Below, in pieces: positions 11,002 to 20,472 of a stretch of DNA of 64,000 bases (position 1 is its first letter; each line of letters begins with the position of its first letter). A model generated the notes under the pieces. It was given only the letters and a program-made list of their open reading frames with translations. It searched no databases and was not told the DNA's origin. Made by a program: the position numbers and the translations under genes. The DNA comes from Leptofilum sp965223285 (GTDB lineage: Bacteria; Chloroflexota; Anaerolineae; Promineifilales; Promineifilaceae): NCBI RefSeq assembly GCF_965223285.1, contig NZ_OZ244997.1, forward strand, positions 248,001-312,000, given 5' to 3'.

Positions 11002-11064
11002 AGATTTCAGAAGTCTTCGAGGCAATTTGCTTATTATCAGAAAGAAACAAGACTTTTGAAATCT
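11002..11064 (+). terminator. Hairpin between the 3D-domain gene and ksgA
   Basis: AGATTTCAGAAGTCTT (11002-11017) pairs with AAGACTTTTGAAATCT (11049-11064) with one wobble. Its core CAGAAGTCT also occurs in the palindrome inside the gene at 47322-47354, so it is a dispersed palindromic unit. There is no T run, so termination is uncertain. Confidence 0.45.
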
Positions 11065-11098
11065 ACGCTTCGTAACATGAGTTACCCAATTACCCACC

Positions 11099-11902
11099 AT
11101 GCACCCAAGACAGCTCCTCACCCAATACCAAATCGAACCGAAAAAGAGCCTGGGGCAAAATTTTTTGTTCGATGAGAACGTACTGGCCCACATTGTGGAA
11201 GCAGCAGAGCTGCAACCCTTTGAGCCTGTGCTGGAAATTGGGCCAGGGCTGGGCAGCCTAACGCGGCTTTTGGCGCAAACGGCTGCTTCCGTCACGGCCG
11301 TTGAGCTAGATCAACGCTTCCTCCCCATCCTGCAAACCGAGCTAGCTTACTTTGACAATGTCCGCGTGATTCATGGCGACATTTTAGAGCAAAATCTGGA
11401 TGCCTTGTTTGACCAGCCGTACAAAGTCGTGGCCAATGTCCCTTACTACATCACCGGAGCCATTTTGCGCCATCTGCTTTCCGCCAAGCAAAAACCAACA
11501 ACGGTGGTCATGACCGTGCAAAAAGAGGTGGCCGAGCGAGTAACGGCCGTTCCCCCAAAAATGAGCCTGCTGGCCGTCAGCACCCAGCTGTACGCCACGC
11601 CCGAACTAATCACCACCATCAAAGCGGGGGCATTTTGGCCGCGCCCTGATGTCGATTCGGCCGTCCTGCGACTGACACTTTTCCCAGAACCGCCGCTCCC
11701 CTTCGCCGAGGAAAAGAGATTCTTTACAATTGTGAAAGCAGGATTCAGCCAAAAACGGAAGCAGCTAAAAAACAATCTGCGCCAATTGGGGTATAATCAG
11801 GACGAAGTTACGGCCGTATTACAGGCTGCTCACGTAGACGGCCGTCGGCGTGCCGAAACGTTAACCCTAACCGAATGGCTTGCCATTTACCAACACCTGT
11901 GA
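11099..11902 (+). CDS. ksgA: 16S rRNA dimethyladenosine transferase
   Basis: This 267-residue enzyme dimethylates two adjacent adenines in the 3' hairpin of 16S rRNA during late 30S assembly. Visible marks are the N-terminal KKSLGQNFLFD, the SAM-binding VLEIGPGLGSLTRLL, the acidic end of strand 2 (AVELDQRF), the catalytic NVPYYI loop, and the C-terminal helical domain with FSQKRKQLKNNL. The length is typical. The adenosine deaminase gene starts three bases after its stop, so they form an operon. Confidence 0.95.
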   Translation: MHPRQLLTQYQIEPKKSLGQNFLFDENVLAHIVEAAELQPFEPVLEIGPGLGSLTRLLAQTAASVTAVELDQRFLPILQTELAYFDNVRVIHGDILEQNLDALFDQPYKVVANVPYYITGAILRHLLSAKQKPTTVVMTVQKEVAERVTAVPPKMSLLAVSTQLYATPELITTIKAGAFWPRPDVDSAVLRLTLFPEPPLPFAEEKRFFTIVKAGFSQKRKQLKNNLRQLGYNQDEVTAVLQAAHVDGRRRAETLTLTEWLAIYQHL

Positions 11903-11905
11903 TTT

Positions 11906-12979
11906 ATGACGCAACTTTCCAACAAACTGACCAACTTCATCCAGCAAATGCCCAAGGCGGAGATTCATATCCACCTGGAAGGCTCTATCCAACCCAAAAC
12001 CGTCCTGGAGCTAGCCAAAAGACACGGCAAAGTGGATACCCTGCCCAGCAATACTGAAGAAGGGCTGCGCCGCTGGTTCACTTTCATCGACTTCCCCCAC
12101 TTTGTAGAAATTTACCTTACCATCCAGGATTTAATCCGCACGGCCGATGATTTTGCCCTGATTGTGTATGAAAACGGGGCCGACATGGCCGCGCAAAACA
12201 TCCGCTACCGCGAACTCACCGTTACTCCCTATACCCATATAGATTACCAAGACAAAGGGTTAAATTTTGCGGAACTTTACCGGGGGCTGGAAAACGGCCG
12301 TAACCAAGCCAAAGAAGCATTTGGCGTCGAGATGCGCTGGGTATTCGACATCGCGCGCAACTTCACCGACAATGAAGACGGCAGCTATGACCCCACCCCC
12401 GCCGAAAAAACTCTGGCATATGCGCTCGAAGGCAAGAAAAGCGGCGGTGTTGTTGGCTTTGGCTTAGGTGGTTACGAAGTTGGCTACCCACCAGAACGAT
12501 TTGCCCATGCATTTGAAAAAGCAAAGGGGGCTGGATTGCTCAGCGTGCCCCACGCAGGAGAAACAGTTGGCCCAGAGAGCATCTGGGGCAGCCTAAGAGT
12601 ATTACAAGCTGACCGCATCGGCCACGGCGTGCGCGCCATCGAAGACCCTGGTCTGCTTGCGACCCTCAAGGTGCAGCAGATCCCGTTGGAAATTAATATC
12701 ACTAGCAACATTTGCCTCAACGTGTTCCCCAACCTGGCCTCCCACCCCATCCGCCAACTCGATGACCGTGGGCTGTTTGTCACAATCAACAGCGACGACC
12801 CCCCGCAATTCAACACCAGTCTAGTAGAAGAATATAACATATTGGCCCGCGAATTTGGCTATGATGCCGCTGGTCTGGCGCGCATCGCGCGCAATGCTTT
12901 CGTTGCTGCTGGCGTGGAGACAGAAGTGAAAGAACGTCTGCTGCAAGAGTTTGACACCTGGGTGCGTGAGAATCGCTAA
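11906..12979 (+). CDS. add: Adenosine deaminase
   Basis: The 357-residue TIM-barrel hydrolase deaminates adenosine or deoxyadenosine to (deoxy)inosine. The zinc site is complete: HIHLEGS near the start, VPHAGE, GHG and the SDDP motif near the end. It starts three bases after the ksgA stop, with no strong ribosome binding site of its own, which suggests coupled translation. In the wider neighbourhood it fits with the purine phosphoribosyltransferase and the deoxynucleoside kinase in nucleoside salvage. Confidence 0.93.
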   Translation: MTQLSNKLTNFIQQMPKAEIHIHLEGSIQPKTVLELAKRHGKVDTLPSNTEEGLRRWFTFIDFPHFVEIYLTIQDLIRTADDFALIVYENGADMAAQNIRYRELTVTPYTHIDYQDKGLNFAELYRGLENGRNQAKEAFGVEMRWVFDIARNFTDNEDGSYDPTPAEKTLAYALEGKKSGGVVGFGLGGYEVGYPPERFAHAFEKAKGAGLLSVPHAGETVGPESIWGSLRVLQADRIGHGVRAIEDPGLLATLKVQQIPLEINITSNICLNVFPNLASHPIRQLDDRGLFVTINSDDPPQFNTSLVEEYNILAREFGYDAAGLARIARNAFVAAGVETEVKERLLQEFDTWVRENR

Positions 12980-13085
12980 GCCGGTATTCGGTAGACAGTG
13001 AGACGGTAAACAGCCTCTTTTTTCTCTGCGTGTCTCTGCACCTCCTCAGTGCAGCTCTGTGTTCCGCTTTTATTTTTTTAGCGCA
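12980..13085. repeat. Convergent-gene spacer with two repeat families
   Basis: The spacer between the converging add and ABC permease genes is filled by short 'CGGTAGACAGTGAGACGGTAA' type units and then by 'CTGTGTTCCG' type units with T-rich stretches. It probably ends transcription from both sides. Confidence 0.45.
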
Positions 13086-13098
13086 GACAATAGTCAAA

Positions 13099-13836
13099 TT
13101 ACTGGTGCAAAATGCGGTTGAAGCGGCGGCTGAGGGGCAAAATCCACAGCAGCTGGTATACAAACCCTACCAACGCTACTGGCCAAATCCCTGGTTCGCC
13201 AGCCTCAATCATCCAATACAGCTTGGGTGGCCAATAGGTGGGCAGCAGCCCGAACGCCCACTGCCAATTTCCCTCGATAAAGTAGGCGGCAAACGGCACC
13301 ACAAAAAAGATGCCTGCACCTTTCATGAGGGCAAAGCCTTGCACTTTGTTGCTAGCAAAAGCGGCCATAAAAATGGCCAATAGCGGAGCCAGCGGCGCGG
13401 CAACCAAGCCCAGCAGTAGAAGTTCCCAAAATGTAAAGGCTGTCACTCCTGCCAGCGGCAAGGAGATGACTAGAAGCAACACGGTCAACAGGATGGGCAT
13501 CCCCAAGCGGTAGGCCACATAGCTGTTCAATGAGAGTGGGGTCACTTGCAGAGCAATCAGGCTACCTTCATCTCGCTCGTCTAGCAGTAAAAAACCGATG
13601 ACAACGCCGAAAACCGCTGGTGCTCCAATGACCAGATAGCTCATCAGCATCACCACGTAGGGTGACAAATCAAACTGGATGCGCGTTTGCAGCTCAGTTA
13701 CCAACCAGGGCCAGCCAAAGCGCACCAGCAGGGCCAGCAGCAAAGGGATGAAAACCATCCAGCGCAGCATTTCATCTCGTCCCACATTGCGGACATCAAT
13801 GGGACCGAGGGCTTTGAATACGGCCGTTCCTTTCAT
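13099..13836 (-). CDS. ABC-2 type exporter permease B
   Basis: The 245-residue protein has about six hydrophobic helices and belongs to the ABC-2 permease kind used in export. It follows a second permease by 28 bases and an ATPase gene upstream on the same strand, so the complex is probably one ATPase pair with two different permeases. The substrate is not predictable; three-gene sets of this shape are often annotated as drug (fluoroquinolone-like) exporters. Confidence 0.85.
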   Translation of the reverse strand: MKGTAVFKALGPIDVRNVGRDEMLRWMVFIPLLLALLVRFGWPWLVTELQTRIQFDLSPYVVMLMSYLVIGAPAVFGVVIGFLLLDERDEGSLIALQVTPLSLNSYVAYRLGMPILLTVLLLVISLPLAGVTAFTFWELLLLGLVAAPLAPLLAIFMAAFASNKVQGFALMKGAGIFFVVPFAAYFIEGNWQWAFGLLPTYWPPKLYWMIEAGEPGIWPVALVGFVYQLLWILPLSRRFNRILHQ

Positions 13837-13864
13837 AACAATTCCTCCAGAGAACCAAACACGA

Positions 13865-14563
13865 TCACGCCTGCTGCAAAATGATGAACCGATAAAAAAT
13901 GCGTTGGCTCACCTTGAACAGCAAGCCAATCCACAGAGCGGCATACACCACGCCGTACACGATTTGCCAGGTGGCAATGGGCTGGAAGGCACCTTTGAGC
14001 AGCAGCAGCGTGGCTTGCACTGGATGCAAATACAGCAGCGGCGAACTCCACAGCCCCAAATAATCCAGCAGCGGCAGCGTCAAGGTCATGGTGATGAGTA
14101 CCGACGGCATGAGGAAGCGGTTGATGCTGTCGTAGCGAGCCACGGCAATGAAGCCAAACAGCACATTGAAGCCCGCCATCAGCCCCAAACCCAGCAGGAG
14201 CAGCAGGAGATTATAGTTGAGGCCGTAAACGGCCGTTACAATCGCCACATTCTCCACCAATGTGAGCAACGTCAGGCTGATCACTTTGGCTGCCAGGTAT
14301 TCGCTTTGCCGCAGCGGGGAGACGATAAGCCCTTCCAGCACGCCGTCCCCTTTTTCCAGCAAAACCAGCCCAGCCATGAAATAAAAGGTGCCGATGGTCA
14401 TGTTGCCCAACACGAAAATGGGCAATATGGTGGGCAGCTCGGTGCGGGGGAATTGCCACAGCACAATCGTCATGATGATGGCAATGAAGGCCGCTGCATA
14501 GTAAAAGCCCTGCCGGAACTGCAAGCGCATCTCCCAGCGTACGGCCGTTTGCAATCGTGTCAT
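13865..14563 (-). CDS. ABC-2 type exporter permease A
   Basis: The 232-residue protein has six predicted helices. Its start overlaps the ATPase stop by four bases (ATGA at 14560-14563), showing tight translational coupling. Residues such as EKGDGVLEGLIVSPLR between helices 2 and 3 match the cytoplasmic coupling loop of ABC-2 exporters. It pairs with the downstream permease. Confidence 0.87.
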   Translation of the reverse strand: MTRLQTAVRWEMRLQFRQGFYYAAAFIAIIMTIVLWQFPRTELPTILPIFVLGNMTIGTFYFMAGLVLLEKGDGVLEGLIVSPLRQSEYLAAKVISLTLLTLVENVAIVTAVYGLNYNLLLLLLGLGLMAGFNVLFGFIAVARYDSINRFLMPSVLITMTLTLPLLDYLGLWSSPLLYLHPVQATLLLLKGAFQPIATWQIVYGVVYAALWIGLLFKVSQRIFYRFIILQQA

Positions 14564-15414
14564 GCCAACTGCCTCCCGGTGACCTCGATGAAAATCTCTT
14601 CGAGCGTCGCCTCCTGCGTATGCATTGTTTTGATGCTACCCTCACGGAGCAACTGCTGGAAACGGCCGTCATCCGCTAATCCGGCCAGGGCAAACTCCGC
14701 TTGGGCCACATGCCCATTTTGCTGAAAGCCAACCTGCACGTGCGGACGGCCGTACTGTAAGCGCAGCGCATCCGGTGCGTCGATCAACTTGATTTCGCCA
14801 TCTACAATAAACGCCACGCGGTCGCACAGTTCCGAGGCTACATTCATATCGTGGGTGGTTAGGAAAATTGTCGTGCCAGCCGCCTGTTGCTGCCGGATTA
14901 GCTCCTTGATGCGCCGCGCATTTACCGGGTCCAGCCCCGCCGTTGGCTCATCCAAAAAGAGCAGTTGCGGCTTGTGCAGCAACGCCCGGGCCACGCTCAG
15001 ACGATTTTTCATCCCCTTGGAGTATTGCCCAACTGGCAAATCGCCATCATTTTCCAGGCCTACCAACCCTAAAAGCTCTGCTGGCGGGCGCGTTGCCGTT
15101 GCATACAGCGCGGCGTAGTAGGTCAGGTTTTCGATGGCGGTGAGCTTCAGGTAATGGTTGGGCAGCTCAAAGGAGACGCCGATCTGTTCGTAATAATCGG
15201 AACCCCAACGGGTCAACGGCCGTTCCAACACCGTCACCTCCCCCGTAAACCCGCGCAGCAGCCCGTTCAGAATCTTTTGAGTGGTGGATTTGCCCGCCCC
15301 GCTCGGCCCCAGGAAGCCAAAGATTTCTCCTTTGGCCACGTGGAAGTTGAGGTTGCGTACGGCCGTTTTTTGGCTGCCAGTGTAGGTAAAACTCAAGTTG
15401 GCTACACGAATCAT
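14560..15414 (-). CDS. ABC exporter ATP-binding protein
   Basis: The 284-residue ATPase has Walker A (GPSGAGKST), the signature region (YSKGMKNRLSVARAL), Walker B (LLFLDEPTAGLD) and the switch histidine (TTHD), followed by a C-terminal domain of about 70 residues typical of drug/lipid exporters. The start at 15414 is preferred over an upstream one because AAGGAAA stands just before it and the protein then opens with MIRVANLSFTY. It is the first gene of the three-gene exporter operon; a hairpin repeat lies just upstream. Confidence 0.92.
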   Translation of the reverse strand: MIRVANLSFTYTGSQKTAVRNLNFHVAKGEIFGFLGPSGAGKSTTQKILNGLLRGFTGEVTVLERPLTRWGSDYYEQIGVSFELPNHYLKLTAIENLTYYAALYATATRPPAELLGLVGLENDGDLPVGQYSKGMKNRLSVARALLHKPQLLFLDEPTAGLDPVNARRIKELIRQQQAAGTTIFLTTHDMNVASELCDRVAFIVDGEIKLIDAPDALRLQYGRPHVQVGFQQNGHVAQAEFALAGLADDGRFQQLLREGSIKTMHTQEATLEEIFIEVTGRQLA

Positions 15415-15431
15415 GCTCTGTTTCCTTTTTT

Positions 15432-15497
15432 TGCCACGGATTGCGCGGATTAAAAGGATTAAAAAAAAATCCACGATAATCCGCGTAATCCGCGGCT
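15432..15497. terminator. Hairpin of the 'CCACGGATTGCGCGGATTA' family
   Basis: GCCACGGATTGCGCGGATTA pairs with TAATCCGCGTAATCCGCGGC around an A-rich loop. It lies between the small gene upstream and the exporter operon, both on the minus strand. Related units occur at 17072-17092 and 27196-27255. Confidence 0.6.
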
Positions 15498-15711
15498 AAT
15501 TTTCTTGACGTTCCACGGCAATGAGCGTCGCGCCCAGGTCGCGTAGGCGGTTGAGGAAGCCGTAGAGGGCACTTTGGTCAGGCAGAACGGTCGTAATCAC
15601 TGTTTCGTTATTGACATAACAGATAGATACGGCTGCATACCGCACCAATCTCGCCCCGTCCAATCGCCCCTGTACCCGAATTTGGTACCTTGCAGCCTCG
15701 GTGTCAATCAC
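15496..15711 (-). CDS. Small conserved-looking protein coupled to glycosyltransferase
   Basis: This 71-residue soluble protein starts with GTG two bases after the stop of the glycosyltransferase gene, a spacing typical of coupled translation. It is predicted as mixed beta/alpha (RYQIRVQGRLDG, then ICYVNNETVITTVL, then a helix) and has no known motif. It probably belongs to the glycosyltransferase operon; function unknown. Confidence 0.65.
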   Translation of the reverse strand: MIDTEAARYQIRVQGRLDGARLVRYAAVSICYVNNETVITTVLPDQSALYGFLNRLRDLGATLIAVERQEN

Positions 15712-15713
15712 AA

Positions 15714-16967
15714 TTACTGCTCCAGCTTTTGCACGATGGCTACCGCCTGAGCGATACCGTCCTCTGCCTGAATTTTGCGGCCCAGGTCAGCGGCACGCTG
15801 GCGCATTGGTTGGTCGGTAACGGCCGTTTCAATTGCCGCCGCCAGCCGATCGACCGTGAGCTGTTTGCGCGGGATGGGCTGCGGCCCCACGCCCAGTTGG
15901 GCTACCCGGTTGCCCCAAAATGGCTGGTCAGCAAAGAAGGGGATGATGATGGACGGTACAGCCGCTCGCAAGCCAGCGGCCGTTGTGCCTGCCCCGCCAT
16001 GATGCACCACCGCCGCCATCCGCGGAAAGAGCCAGGCGTGTGGCGCGGCCTCCAGCATGAAGATGGTTTCAGGCAAATCGGTTGCCTGCAAGCCACCCCA
16101 GCCAGACATGAGCACGGCCCGCTGCCCAGTTTTGGCCAGGGCGGCAGTGACGAGAGCGGCCGTTTCTTCCGGTTTGCGATTGGTCATGCTGCCAAAGCCG
16201 ACGTAAACGGGGGGCGGGCCATCTGCCAAAAAATCAACCAAAGCGGGCGGCGGCGTCCACCTTTCTTCAGCTTCTAAAAACCAGTAGCCAGTTACCTGGG
16301 CTTCAGGGGGCCAATCGGCTGGCGGGGCAATTACTGCCGGACTGAAGCCATACAAAATTGGCAGCCCGCGACTCTGTTTGGCGTGAAACGGCCCAAAGAA
16401 TGGGGCATTCGCCACGCCCAACTGCTGTTGCCGCGCCAAATTGTCTGCTTTGCGCGAGCCTTGCCACATAATTTGCCGGGTAACGTGGTGGGACAATCGG
16501 TTTAACCAGCTGGGCACCGGGCGCGGCAGCAAAGCCCCAGCAAAAGCACTGGTCGGGGTAAAGGGCACATAGTACGCTTGCACCACAGGCAGATTCAGCT
16601 TCTCTGCCAGTGACAGCCCCATGAAGAATCCACCCAAGCCGGCAATGATCAAATCGGCCCCTTCACAGGCAACCAAACCATCCTCGGCCCATTCCAGCGC
16701 GGCTTTTTGGGCCGCTTTGGCGGTGTAGGCATTAATTGCCAAAAAGTTGCCTTTTTCCAGCAGTGCCTGCATTTCATCACTTTCGGCAACTGCCTGCACG
16801 TTGCCCCGCGCAATCCAAAATTCCAGGCCGTGGGCGGTAACTAATGGCTCAAAGGCATCATGGGTCATGAGGCGCACTTCGTGGCCTGCGGCAAGCAAGC
16901 CCTTGCCCAATGCCACGTAAGGCTGCACGTCTCCCCGGCTGCCCAATGCTATGATGACAATTCGCAT
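15714..16967 (-). CDS. UGT-type (GT1/GT28-like) glycosyltransferase
   Basis: The 417-residue GT-B enzyme starts with MRIVIIALGSRGDVQPYVAL, the hallmark of sterol/macrolide-type UDP-sugar transferases. It carries the donor-site motif HHGGAGTTAAGLRAAVP and the following IPFFADQPFWG. It likely glucosylates a hydrophobic acceptor (sterol-like lipid, antibiotic or carotenoid); the acceptor is unknown. It is followed by a coupled small gene. Confidence 0.88.
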   Translation of the reverse strand: MRIVIIALGSRGDVQPYVALGKGLLAAGHEVRLMTHDAFEPLVTAHGLEFWIARGNVQAVAESDEMQALLEKGNFLAINAYTAKAAQKAALEWAEDGLVACEGADLIIAGLGGFFMGLSLAEKLNLPVVQAYYVPFTPTSAFAGALLPRPVPSWLNRLSHHVTRQIMWQGSRKADNLARQQQLGVANAPFFGPFHAKQSRGLPILYGFSPAVIAPPADWPPEAQVTGYWFLEAEERWTPPPALVDFLADGPPPVYVGFGSMTNRKPEETAALVTAALAKTGQRAVLMSGWGGLQATDLPETIFMLEAAPHAWLFPRMAAVVHHGGAGTTAAGLRAAVPSIIIPFFADQPFWGNRVAQLGVGPQPIPRKQLTVDRLAAAIETAVTDQPMRQRAADLGRKIQAEDGIAQAVAIVQKLEQ

Positions 16968-17103
16968 AAATTGCTCCAGATTGAAATAATGATGAGGAAA
17001 TGATACGGCCGTTCACCTACGGCCGTCATTGAACGAAAGGTGAATTGTGGGGGTTGATTCGGAGAAATAGGACACGGATGACACGGATTATTAAACCAGG
17101 AAG

Positions 17104-17526
17104 TCAGCTGCTGGCTTCAGGGACGCGGGAAAATTCGTACAGTTCGGCAAAGATGTTGCCGTCGAAGGTGATTGTCAAATCCATCTTGTCGGCAAAAAAG
17201 GCAACGGTGGCCGAACCGCTGAACTCGTCGTAACCGGACAGGATAACCGACGTATCCTCCACAAACAGGTAACGCATCTCAATGATTTCACCAGTTTCAA
17301 CGTCTTCAATCAGCAAACGGCCGTCTGCCTGAAAATCGAAAATCTTGTGGCCGAAACGGCCGTCATTCACTTCCCACCGGCCCACAATGTAGGCAGATTC
17401 TTCTGACGCAACGCCCGCTTCCGGCTGCGTCAGGTCTGGTGCTTCAGCAGATGCTCCGCAACCGATTGCTAAAAACATGAACACAACCACGACCCAAATC
17501 AAGTTAACGCCAAACAATTTTCTCAT
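17104..17526 (-). CDS. Predicted lipoprotein
   Basis: From the ATG at 17526 the protein has 140 residues, with a signal peptide ending in the lipobox FLAIGC. The mature part is a small beta-rich domain (GRWEVNDGRFGHKIFDF, then ADGRLLIEDVETG) reminiscent of lipocalin-like or META-like folds. GAGGA lies before the start. It follows the MalT-like regulator gene on the same strand by 44 bases and is probably co-transcribed. No known function. Confidence 0.7.
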   Translation of the reverse strand: MRKLFGVNLIWVVVVFMFLAIGCGASAEAPDLTQPEAGVASEESAYIVGRWEVNDGRFGHKIFDFQADGRLLIEDVETGEIIEMRYLFVEDTSVILSGYDEFSGSATVAFFADKMDLTITFDGNIFAELYEFSRVPEASS

Positions 17527-17569
17527 CAAAATCCTCAAGCATGTGGCCGCGAAATTTACGACCAAAAAT

Positions 17570-20209
17570 TTACAGAAGTTTAAGCTGCCGTGCCTGCGCC
17601 ACTGCTTCGGTACGACGGGCGACACCCAGCTTGCCGTACACGTTGTTGAGATGCTTCTTCACCGTGCCGACCGTTACAAACAGCTGCTCGGCAATTTCTC
17701 GATTGGAACGGCCGTCTGCCACCAGCCGCAACACCTCCAACTCCCGTGCACTCAACGGCTCCAGCAGAGGCTGGGTTAGTGCGCCTTGCCCAAACTCTGC
17801 CAGCACGGCAGCAACAAACGCCGGAGCCACCTCACGCACCCCTGGCAGCAGCGTGGCGATGCGTTCTCCTTCATCTAAAAACAGCCGACGGTAATTTTCT
17901 GGAGCTGCCAGGCGAACGGCCGCTGCCAGAGCCATTTTTGACTGCTCTTTTTGCCCCAGTTGATGATGCGCCTGCGCTTGCAGCAAGGCTCCATTCATCT
18001 GCACCAGCTTTCGCCCGGTTCGGCGCACCCGTTGGGCAAGCTGCACCAAAAATTCTAATGCTGCCGATGGCAAATTTTGCGCCAGCCGCAGCCGCGCCAG
18101 CACCAGCAAATCCAGCTCCTGCTGGTAAACAGTAACTTTGTTGAGGGTATCAACGGCCGTTTCTGCCCATCGTTCCACGGGTTCAACCTCCCCCTGCCGC
18201 AACAGCAACTCCGCCTCAACAGCTGCCAGCAGCGGCGTGTAAGCATCAAAACGAGCCTGGCGCAAACGCGCCTGAACGGCCGTAAGCATCCCGCGCGCTT
18301 CAGCCGCTGCCCCCTGTGCTTGCCGCAGTCGGGCCAGGGCTAGCTGTGCTGAAATATCGGCCCCCAGCAGTGCCAGCGACTCGATGAACGTCATGCCCTG
18401 CTGAATGAGCTGCTCCGCTTCAGCCAATTCATTTGCCTGATAAACCAGCTCCCCTAGCGTTATCAAGGCCAGCCCCATCATTGGCGGCGGCGATTGGCTG
18501 GCCTGCAACTCGGCAATGAGGTCACGGCATAGCTTTTCCGCTTCGCGCCGTTGGGCCTGCGCGTTCAACGCCTGCGCTAAATTCACCGTGGCCCCCACCG
18601 TCATAAATGGATCCTCGCTGGCACGACCAGCCGCCACCGCTTGCCGCAGCGTATCTACCGAGTCGGCCACATTCCCCTGTGTATTTTGGGCTTCGGCCAG
18701 GATGAGCAGCACCATGTTGCGAAAAAATTGCTCGGAGGTATCCAGTTGATTCAGCACGGCTTGTACCTGAACAACGGCCGTTTCGCTGGCAGTTTGGGTC
18801 AAAGTCAGGCAGGCTTGCAGCGACAGCAAGCGGGGCAAAGCATCTCCACCGGCCTGGGCAGCAAGCGAGGCGTAGCGACCCGCTTCGTCCCCCTGCCCCA
18901 TCAGCCAATGCAGCCAGCCCGCGTTAGCCGCCAGTTCCGCATCCGCTGCCACCAGAGCAGTAGGCAGCGCAGCAAGCCAGGTGTGCAGCGTGGCCAGTTC
19001 ACCCTGGTTCAACGCCGCTGGTGCCGCCTGCTTGATCAGTTTCGCCGCCAAATCAAAGTCGCCAGCGGCCAGAGCGTAGCCAATGGCTTCTGGCAACAGC
19101 TTTTGGTCGGCCAGCCACTGTGCCGCCCGGATTTGCACGGCCGTTTGCCGGGTGGGTTCCAGTTCGGTGCGGAGCAGATCGGCAAAGAGGCGGTGGTAGC
19201 GGTACCAGTGGCGACGGCCGTCTAGCGGCACCAAAAAGAGGTTGGCCTGTTCAAGCTGGCGCAGCAGCTTTGCACTGTCGTCTCGTCCGGTCACGGCGGC
19301 AGCCAGCTCCGGGGTGAAACGGTTTAGCACGGCCGTTTCTTGCAAAAAGGTGCGGCGATCGTCTGACTGCTGCTGGAGGACTTCCGCGAGTAAATAATCC
19401 AGCACGTACCGATTGCTGCCGCCAAAATCAGCCAATCGTGCCGCCAAGGCCGCTTCCTGGCTGGCAACGTTGGCCAGAGCCAGTGCCGCCAACTGCAAGC
19501 CCGCCGCCCATCCTTCGGTGCGCCGGGTCAGGGTGGCAACGGCCGTTTCTGGCAATTCCACCTGCATGGTTTGGCGCAAAAATGCGGCCGTTTCGTCGGC
19601 AGAAAATTGCAGATCACGCTGACGCAGCTCCACCAGTTCCCCCCGCGCCCGCAGGCGGGGCAGCGGCAGCGGCGGGTCTTCGCGGCTGGTAAGCAACAGG
19701 TGGGCATTGGGGGGTAAATGGTCTACAAAAAGGGCAACGGCCGTTTGCACCAAATCGTTCTCAATCAGATGAAAATCATCCAGCACTAGCAGCAGCGACT
19801 GATCAAAAGCAGCAATTTGGTTGAGCAGCTGCGTCACCAGCGGCTGGAGCGTGGCGAGCGGCGTGGGCAAGCTGGCTAGCAAGCCTTCGCCCAGCGCGGG
19901 CGCAATTTGCTGCACTGCCGCTAGCCAATACGCCGCAAAACGTGCCGGATCATTGTCCGCCTCATCCAGCGACAGCCAGGCCACGCTTTCTGGTGGCAGT
20001 TCGGCGGGTAGCTGGGTGAGCCATTCCACCGCCAGCGACGTTTTGCCAAAGCCAGCCGGGGCAGATATGAGGGTGAGGGGTCTGAGGAAATGGCCGTCAC
20101 CCCAGAGCCGGTCGTTACATTTTTTTACTAACTGGGGGCGCAGTACGCGAAACGGCCGTAGCGGCGGCATAAACAGCTTCGTTTGCAGTAAAGACCCGGT
20201 TTCAGACAT
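17570..20209 (-). CDS. MalT-like LuxR-family ATP-dependent regulator
   Basis: The 879-residue regulator has an N-terminal STAND-type NTPase with Walker A at 50-58 (APAGFGKTS), a DFHLIEN Walker-B-like strand, a long helical TPR-like middle (about 350-790) and a C-terminal LuxR helix-turn-helix (LSARELEVLRLVADGRSNREIAEQLF). Proteins of this class bind a signal in the TPR part, use ATP to oligomerise and activate promoters. The ATG at 20209 is preferred because a perfect TATAAT ends eight bases before it, which implies a leaderless message. A lipoprotein gene follows. Confidence 0.9.
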   Translation of the reverse strand: MSETGSLLQTKLFMPPLRPFRVLRPQLVKKCNDRLWGDGHFLRPLTLISAPAGFGKTSLAVEWLTQLPAELPPESVAWLSLDEADNDPARFAAYWLAAVQQIAPALGEGLLASLPTPLATLQPLVTQLLNQIAAFDQSLLLVLDDFHLIENDLVQTAVALFVDHLPPNAHLLLTSREDPPLPLPRLRARGELVELRQRDLQFSADETAAFLRQTMQVELPETAVATLTRRTEGWAAGLQLAALALANVASQEAALAARLADFGGSNRYVLDYLLAEVLQQQSDDRRTFLQETAVLNRFTPELAAAVTGRDDSAKLLRQLEQANLFLVPLDGRRHWYRYHRLFADLLRTELEPTRQTAVQIRAAQWLADQKLLPEAIGYALAAGDFDLAAKLIKQAAPAALNQGELATLHTWLAALPTALVAADAELAANAGWLHWLMGQGDEAGRYASLAAQAGGDALPRLLSLQACLTLTQTASETAVVQVQAVLNQLDTSEQFFRNMVLLILAEAQNTQGNVADSVDTLRQAVAAGRASEDPFMTVGATVNLAQALNAQAQRREAEKLCRDLIAELQASQSPPPMMGLALITLGELVYQANELAEAEQLIQQGMTFIESLALLGADISAQLALARLRQAQGAAAEARGMLTAVQARLRQARFDAYTPLLAAVEAELLLRQGEVEPVERWAETAVDTLNKVTVYQQELDLLVLARLRLAQNLPSAALEFLVQLAQRVRRTGRKLVQMNGALLQAQAHHQLGQKEQSKMALAAAVRLAAPENYRRLFLDEGERIATLLPGVREVAPAFVAAVLAEFGQGALTQPLLEPLSARELEVLRLVADGRSNREIAEQLFVTVGTVKKHLNNVYGKLGVARRTEAVAQARQLKLL

Positions 20210-20216
20210 GGAGGCA

Positions 20217-20247
20217 ATTATAGGCAGGACCGCCACGTTTGGCACAA
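20217..20247 (-). promoter_or_regulatory. Promoter giving a leaderless MalT-like mRNA
   Basis: On the minus strand TATAAT occupies 20222-20217, with seven bases to the ATG at 20209, so the transcript should start at or next to the start codon. A weak TTGTGC (20247-20242) lies 19 bases upstream. There is no ribosome binding site. Confidence 0.55.
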
Positions 20248-20301
20248 TGCCCCATTTTTCAGATAATCACACAACTTGCTCAGGAGCCAAAGGAGAGTGG
20301 C

Positions 20302-20472
20302 ATGAAGATTAAATTGCATCGTCCCCGACGCGCTGTCTGGAACGTGACCGTTGTCTTATTTTTACTGAGTTTAGCTGGTTTTTTCCTAAACGTGCCAATC
20401 CTAGATAATTTAGCCTACTATTTGATGCTTTTGGCCGCCAGCCTGCTCATTTTGGGAACCTGGGTCATCTAA
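20302..20472 (+). CDS. Small membrane protein, two helices
   Basis: The 56-residue protein has a basic N-terminus and two hydrophobic helices (VTVVLFLLSLAGFFLNV and YYLMLLAASLLILGTWVI). AGGAG stands about nine bases before the ATG at 20302. Its stop overlaps the start of the deoxynucleoside kinase gene (TAATG), so the two are translated together. No family recognised. Confidence 0.7.
   Translation: MKIKLHRPRRAVWNVTVVLFLLSLAGFFLNVPILDNLAYYLMLLAASLLILGTWVI

Noticed and set aside
13679..14725. Long (348-codon) plus-strand frame across the ABC permease genes
   Set aside because: It is rich in His/Gln with no domain and lies opposite two clear membrane proteins that overlap their operon partners; a codon-bias shadow.
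16998..17028. Two adjacent octamers as a terminator after the glycosyltransferase region
   Set aside because: The arms can pair but no T run follows on either strand, and the position is upstream, not downstream, of the gene.
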